Shown here: positions 60,124-64,000 of the stretch, piece by piece
Layout of the letters: every line of letters starts with the position of its first letter
Numbering within the stretch: position 1 is the first letter of the stretch
Assembly (NCBI GenBank): GCA_014156375.1
Contig: RQJH01000001.1
Location: forward strand, 372,001 to 436,000
DNA from: Enterobacteriaceae bacterium 89
GTDB taxonomy: Bacteria; Pseudomonadota; Gammaproteobacteria; Enterobacterales; Enterobacteriaceae
Direction of reading: 5' to 3'
DNA length: 64,000 nucleotides
Made by a program: the position numbers and the translations under genes
Notes under the pieces: model-generated
What the model saw: only the letters and a program-made list of their open reading frames with translations
The model's database searches: none
Told to the model about the DNA's origin: nothing

Positions 60124-63100
60124 CTAAAACTCAAACTGATAGAGCAGATCTAGTGCCTGGTCTATGCCAGACACCGCTTCCAGATAAAGCTTGGGCATCA
60201 GGCGATAGCGTAACGTGAGTGTTGCCAGCGAGTCAAAGATACCCACGCCATATTTCACCTGCAGACCTGGCATAATATATCCGCTGACCACCACCTGAGA
60301 AGAGTCTCCTACTCCTGCGGTGTCCAGCGCCAGATTGCTTACGCCAAACGTCTCGCCAATTTTACCCACAATCTGCCCACTTTGTGCAACCCCTAGTCCG
60401 ACCAGTGCCGATGTCATCGCCGCACCGTCGCCCTGTTGGCTGTCGAGCCCCTGCCCGCGCAGCAGGTAGGAAAGCGCTTCCTGCTGGGACATTGCCGGAT
60501 CTGAGAAGATTTCCGCCTTCGGCTGATCGGCCATGCCGGTCACGCGAACGCCAGCAATGACGTTGTTTTCCGTGGCATCCGGGTTACGAATAGCTTCAAT
60601 ATTCAGCAGCGGCTGATCCGGCGGACCGGAGAACAGCAGGATCCCTTTACGCACAATCAAATCCTGACCGTAGGCGTGGAAACGTCCCTGCGGGATATTG
60701 ATCTGCCCGTTAAGACCCAGACCGTGCTTATCCTGCGCGACTTTCAAATCCCCCGTCAGACGAGCCTTCAGGCCAAACGCATCCAGACGCACGTTATTGC
60801 CGACGTGAATGGTGAGATTGCTGTTGATCGGGATCGCCGTGCTCGGCGGATTGATCGGTTTGAGATCTTTATCCAGCATCACTTCATCGCTGGAGACGCC
60901 AACCGCGCTTTCCGGCACGTCATGCACGGTTATACGTGCCCATGGCACATCTACGTTGCCGTCCAGGGTGAACAGGCTCGGCGTGGCGGTGAAGACCACA
61001 TCCGGCGACACATCCAGGCGCACCATCGGCGGCACGGTAATGCGCACCCGGCTGCCTTTCGCCGCCACCTGCGCGCGCCAGTTATCGATTTGCGTCCAGT
61101 CAGCGTTGCCGCTGAGGCTAATCTGCCCCTGCTTCGTCGCCACTACGCCATCGAGCGTTGAACGCGTGCCGTTGAAGTTCATCACGATGCGGCTCGGCTG
61201 CATATCAAACGGCATAAAGTTGCCGTCAATATCCAGACCCGTCAGCGCCAGCTGTCCGAACAGCTGCGGGCTTTGCAGATTGCCGCCCAGTCGCAGGTTG
61301 GCGTTCAGGCTACCTGCGGCTTTTTCACCGCGCGAGAAGATCGGATTCACCATCGCCAGCGAGAAGTTGCGAATATTGACGTTACCGCCAAGATTACGCC
61401 GCCCCTGCGGATCGGTGACTTCCACCTGCCCGTCAAGCTGGCCGTTGTTGGTCAGACGGATGGTCCAGCCAAGCAGCGCACGGTTGTTATGCAAATCCGC
61501 GTTGAGATTCAGCGTATCAAACGCCACCGGCAGCGCCGCATTGTTCACGGTCTGCGTCACCTTCACGTTGCGCCCGGAAAGAGTGACCTTACCCTGCGGC
61601 AGGCCGGGCTTGGTGGTATCCCAGCTGACATCTGCGTTACCGCTGAACACACCGCTCGCCTGAGTGGCTTCCGGCATAAACGGCTTCAGCATCGCCAGAT
61701 CGAAACGATTGAGATTGACCAGCGCATGCCCGCTCGCCCCGGCGTCAATCGCCTGCGGTACGCAGAGCTCGGCGTTCGGGTTGGTCCAGCAGTGCGGGCC
61801 GATATTTATTTTTTGCTCTTTATTGCGATAGTCGAGAGCGATGGCGCGCGACAGCGTCACCGAGCCCACCGGCGTCTGGAAGCGGGTGTTGCTCAGAGTC
61901 CCTTTCCAGCGCTCTTCTTTGCGGTCAAAGCTTCCTGCCAGATCCAACTGACCGGAAACCGGTTCACCCTGCACCCGCAATTCCAGTTTGTGCTGCTTTT
62001 CATCACCTTTGGCTGACAGCAGCAATTGGCTGATGTTGAGGCCTGGCTGGGCGATACGATCGACGCGCACGTCGAGGTTGCCGCTGATCTGGTCGCTGGA
62101 TTTAACGTCGCCTTTAATGCTCGCCTGAGCAACGGACAGCTCCTGCCAGCGCAGGCCGCGGGCGGTGATGTCCGCCAGCAGCTGCGGAGCATCCACGGTG
62201 CCGCGCACCTTCAGCAGACCTTTCGCCGTGCCGCCGAGACCCGGCAGCGCGTTGTCGAGCCCTGGCGCATCAATTGTGGCATCCAGATCCAAATCTTTGA
62301 CGCCCAGCTCGCCCTTCACATCGGCGCTGTTACGCCCCAGCTCCAGATGCAGACCCGGGATTTTCCATTGCAGATAGCTGTTGCCGGAAAGCTTGCCTTC
62401 AACGTTGACCTTGTTCTGCTTCACGTTGCCGGTCAGCTTCAGCTCAGGCACATCCACCTGCCAGCTGCCGCCGTACAGGCTGCCGGTGGTTTTGATGCTG
62501 CCGTTGAGCCTGGCGGGCCAGTCCGGGGTCTCTTTGGCGGTATTGATCCCGGTTAGCGTCAGCGCTCCGCGCCAACTGATGGCCTGCTGCCAGTCGAGCA
62601 GCGCTTTCAGCTCAGTCTTGCCTTCCAGCGCCGCAATGGTCAGCTTGTCGAGATTGACCTGCTGCTCGTTGCCTTTCGCGTCGAGGGTAATCGTAGCTGG
62701 CGGCACGCCCTGCCCTTTCACCGCCGTACGGAACGACAGCGTATAGTCCGTCATTTTGCCGCTGAGTTTGAGTTTCACGTCATCGGCCTGGAACTGCTTT
62801 TCGCCGGTAAACGGCCAGTACACCTGTTTACTCAACACTTCCAGATTCAGCGGCAGCCCGGCTTCCGCCAGCTGTGCCTGCGCGCGAAGGTCAACGTCTA
62901 CCGGGCCGGAGAGGTTAATGCCCACGTCGAGCTGTTTACGCACCTCGCCGCCGATCTTCATCTTGATCTTCTCGCCCTTCACCGGGTCGATATTCAGGGT
63001 GCTGTTGAGGGTCAGATCCACCGGCCAGCTGTCCTGAAGCTTCGCGGTCCCGGTGGCGTTCACCGTGCCCTGGCTGGAATCCACGTCCAGCGCGTCAAGC

Positions 63101-63900
63101 TTCATGTCGCCGTCGATGCTGCTGACTTTCAGCAGCATTTTGTAGACGGTCAGGTCAGTATCCCCGGTCAGGCGCAGCTGCTCACCGCGAAACTCCTGAA
63201 TATTCAGGTTAAGCGGCAGATGAACGTCGGTCATCTCAGGCAGTACCGGCTTCGAGAACAGATCTTTCATCGTCTCGCCGAGCGGTTTTTCATCCGGCTT
63301 AGGCTTGTCGATTTTCGGCTCTACCACCTGCTCCTGAGCCACTTTGGCGACTTTCGGCAGCGCGATAAGCAGGCCCTGTAGCGACGTTGGCGTCAGGGTC
63401 AGGTTTTTCTCCTGCCAGTTGAGGCCGGAGGTAAAATCCATCAGCGACACGGTGGTATCGTCGATTTTGATGTTGATGTGATCCAGCGCGACCCGGCTCA
63501 GGGTGATCGGATACGGCATGGAGAGATTCAGCGGCCCGCTGTCTTTCTCCTCCACCGGCGCAGAAGGCGGCATCTTTTTACTGTCGATAGCGACGTTAAC
63601 GTTGCTGAGCGAAATATCATTCACGCACAGGCTGCTGTGCCACAGACATTGGGTGTTAACCGCCAGATGGAACTGGCCCGCATCGACCGCCACGCCGGGC
63701 TGTTCATAGCGCAGATTTTTAACGGTCAGATCTTTCCAGCCGCCTGTGACCTGCCCGACAGAGAGACCCGGCACCCAGCGGTCCGCAGCCTTAAACAACA
63801 GATGCAAACCAGTGGTGGTCCCCACCAGAAACGCCACGGTGCCCAACAGCAGGATAATAAACGCGAGTACGCCGAGGCTTATCTTCTTCCATAAACTCAT
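60124..63900 (-). CDS. tamB: TamB, translocation and assembly module inner-membrane protein
   Basis: The 1258-aa AsmA-like protein has a single N-terminal membrane anchor (about residues 7-29, [19 protein letters not shown]) and a very long beta-taco/groove periplasmic domain. The C-terminal DUF490 (about residues 920-1258, ending [12 protein letters not shown]) contacts the outer-membrane barrel TamA. It takes part in autotransporter assembly and in phospholipid transport to the outer membrane. The ATG overlaps the tamA stop (ATGA). Length is within one residue of E. coli TamB. Confidence 0.97.
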   Translation of the reverse strand: MSLWKKISLGVLAFIILLLGTVAFLVGTTTGLHLLFKAADRWVPGLSVGQVTGGWKDLTVKNLRYEQPGVAVDAGQFHLAVNTQCLWHSSLCVNDISLSNVNVAIDSKKMPPSAPVEEKDSGPLNLSMPYPITLSRVALDHINIKIDDTTVSLMDFTSGLNWQEKNLTLTPTSLQGLLIALPKVAKVAQEQVVEPKIDKPKPDEKPLGETMKDLFSKPVLPEMTDVHLPLNLNIQEFRGEQLRLTGDTDLTVYKMLLKVSSIDGDMKLDALDVDSSQGTVNATGTAKLQDSWPVDLTLNSTLNIDPVKGEKIKMKIGGEVRKQLDVGINLSGPVDVDLRAQAQLAEAGLPLNLEVLSKQVYWPFTGEKQFQADDVKLKLSGKMTDYTLSFRTAVKGQGVPPATITLDAKGNEQQVNLDKLTIAALEGKTELKALLDWQQAISWRGALTLTGINTAKETPDWPARLNGSIKTTGSLYGGSWQVDVPELKLTGNVKQNKVNVEGKLSGNSYLQWKIPGLHLELGRNSADVKGELGVKDLDLDATIDAPGLDNALPGLGGTAKGLLKVRGTVDAPQLLADITARGLRWQELSVAQASIKGDVKSSDQISGNLDVRVDRIAQPGLNISQLLLSAKGDEKQHKLELRVQGEPVSGQLDLAGSFDRKEERWKGTLSNTRFQTPVGSVTLSRAIALDYRNKEQKINIGPHCWTNPNAELCVPQAIDAGASGHALVNLNRFDLAMLKPFMPEATQASGVFSGNADVSWDTTKPGLPQGKVTLSGRNVKVTQTVNNAALPVAFDTLNLNADLHNNRALLGWTIRLTNNGQLDGQVEVTDPQGRRNLGGNVNIRNFSLAMVNPIFSRGEKAAGSLNANLRLGGNLQSPQLFGQLALTGLDIDGNFMPFDMQPSRIVMNFNGTRSTLDGVVATKQGQISLSGNADWTQIDNWRAQVAAKGSRVRITVPPMVRLDVSPDVVFTATPSLFTLDGNVDVPWARITVHDVPESAVGVSSDEVMLDKDLKPINPPSTAIPINSNLTIHVGNNVRLDAFGLKARLTGDLKVAQDKHGLGLNGQINIPQGRFHAYGQDLIVRKGILLFSGPPDQPLLNIEAIRNPDATENNVIAGVRVTGMADQPKAEIFSDPAMSQQEALSYLLRGQGLDSQQGDGAAMTSALVGLGVAQSGQIVGKIGETFGVSNLALDTAGVGDSSQVVVSGYIMPGLQVKYGVGIFDSLATLTLRYRLMPKLYLEAVSGIDQALDLLYQFEF

Positions 63901-64000
63901 AATTCAGGCCCCAGACCGATATAGAACTGTATTCCGTGCTCTTCTTTGTCGCCCACCGGGGCGGCAATATCGAGTTTGACCGGGCCCACCGGCGACTGCC
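63897..64000 (-). CDS. tamA: TamA, outer-membrane Omp85-family protein (3' end only)
   Basis: The last 33 codons are inside the window and translate to a C-terminal beta-barrel strand set: [17 protein letters not shown], then the terminal strand [10 protein letters not shown] before TGA. This is the typical final strand of an Omp85 barrel and matches E. coli TamA. The stop overlaps the tamB start by 3 bases (63898-63899 plus neighbours in ATGA). The rest lies beyond the window edge. Confidence 0.93.
   Translation of the reverse strand, partial: QSPVGPVKLDIAAPVGDKEEHGIQFYIGLGPEL

Overview
This 64-kb window is chromosomal DNA of a member of the Enterobacteriaceae. Gene content and order closely follow the E. 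coli/Salmonella backbone around minute 95-96, but miaE, several extra sugar-uptake loci, the GC-rich codon use and the abundant CCCTCTCCC-type intergenic palindromes point to the Enterobacter/Lelliottia/Leclercia group. This assignment is an inference from remembered gene order and protein similarity; no search was run.

Layout, left to right. 1-3.6 kb: the end of yjgR and a divergent AraC-type regulator/MFS efflux pair. 3.6-17 kb: conserved backbone: lptFG (LPS export), pepA-holC-valS, yjgM, miaE, rraB, argI with two ARG boxes, tabA, the UTP-attenuated pyrL-pyrBI operon, and ridA. 17-27 kb: a secreted GH20 hexosaminidase; mgtA with its proline-rich leader peptide MgtL and a ~267-nt leader; treR and treBC. 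27-31.3 kb: an accessory beta-glucoside locus (PTS EIIB, GH4 enzyme, EIIC, without EIIA) divergent from an RpiR-type regulator. 31.4-34.7 kb: nrdDG (anaerobic ribonucleotide reductase) with two FNR-like and two NrdR-like sites, then a YmcF-type small cold-shock protein.

34.9-43.7 kb: the most interesting block. A leftward operon encodes a small PRD protein, a glycine-rich SFCGS protein, DUF4312, two membrane proteins (DUF4311, DUF4310), a metal-dependent amidohydrolase, a SelA/DgaE-like PLP enzyme and a DgaF-like aldolase. It is followed by a periplasmic beta-propeller lactonase and a LicR-type PRD/EIIB/EIIA regulator. The enzymes suggest deacylation, ammonia elimination and aldol cleavage of an amino-sugar acid; the DUF proteins look like a transporter of undescribed type. 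A perfect 20-bp palindrome and a CRP-like site lie upstream.

43.9-44.3 kb: a hok/sok-type type I toxin-antitoxin locus. 44.3-51.1 kb: cybC, pmbA, darP, mpl, fbp and a chemoreceptor. 51.2-55.8 kb: the ytfQRT-yjfF galactofuranose ABC transporter, with paired GalR/GalS-like operators and a CRP-like site. 56-64 kb: ppa, a second chemoreceptor, the chpSB toxin-antitoxin pair, a small periplasmic protein, ytfP, tamB and the end of tamA. Both chemoreceptor genes have sigma-28 promoters and together they bracket the galactofuranose transporter.

Ten copies of one palindromic intergenic repeat are spread through the window, three of them inside operons. No rRNA, tRNA, CRISPR array, prophage or insertion sequence was found.
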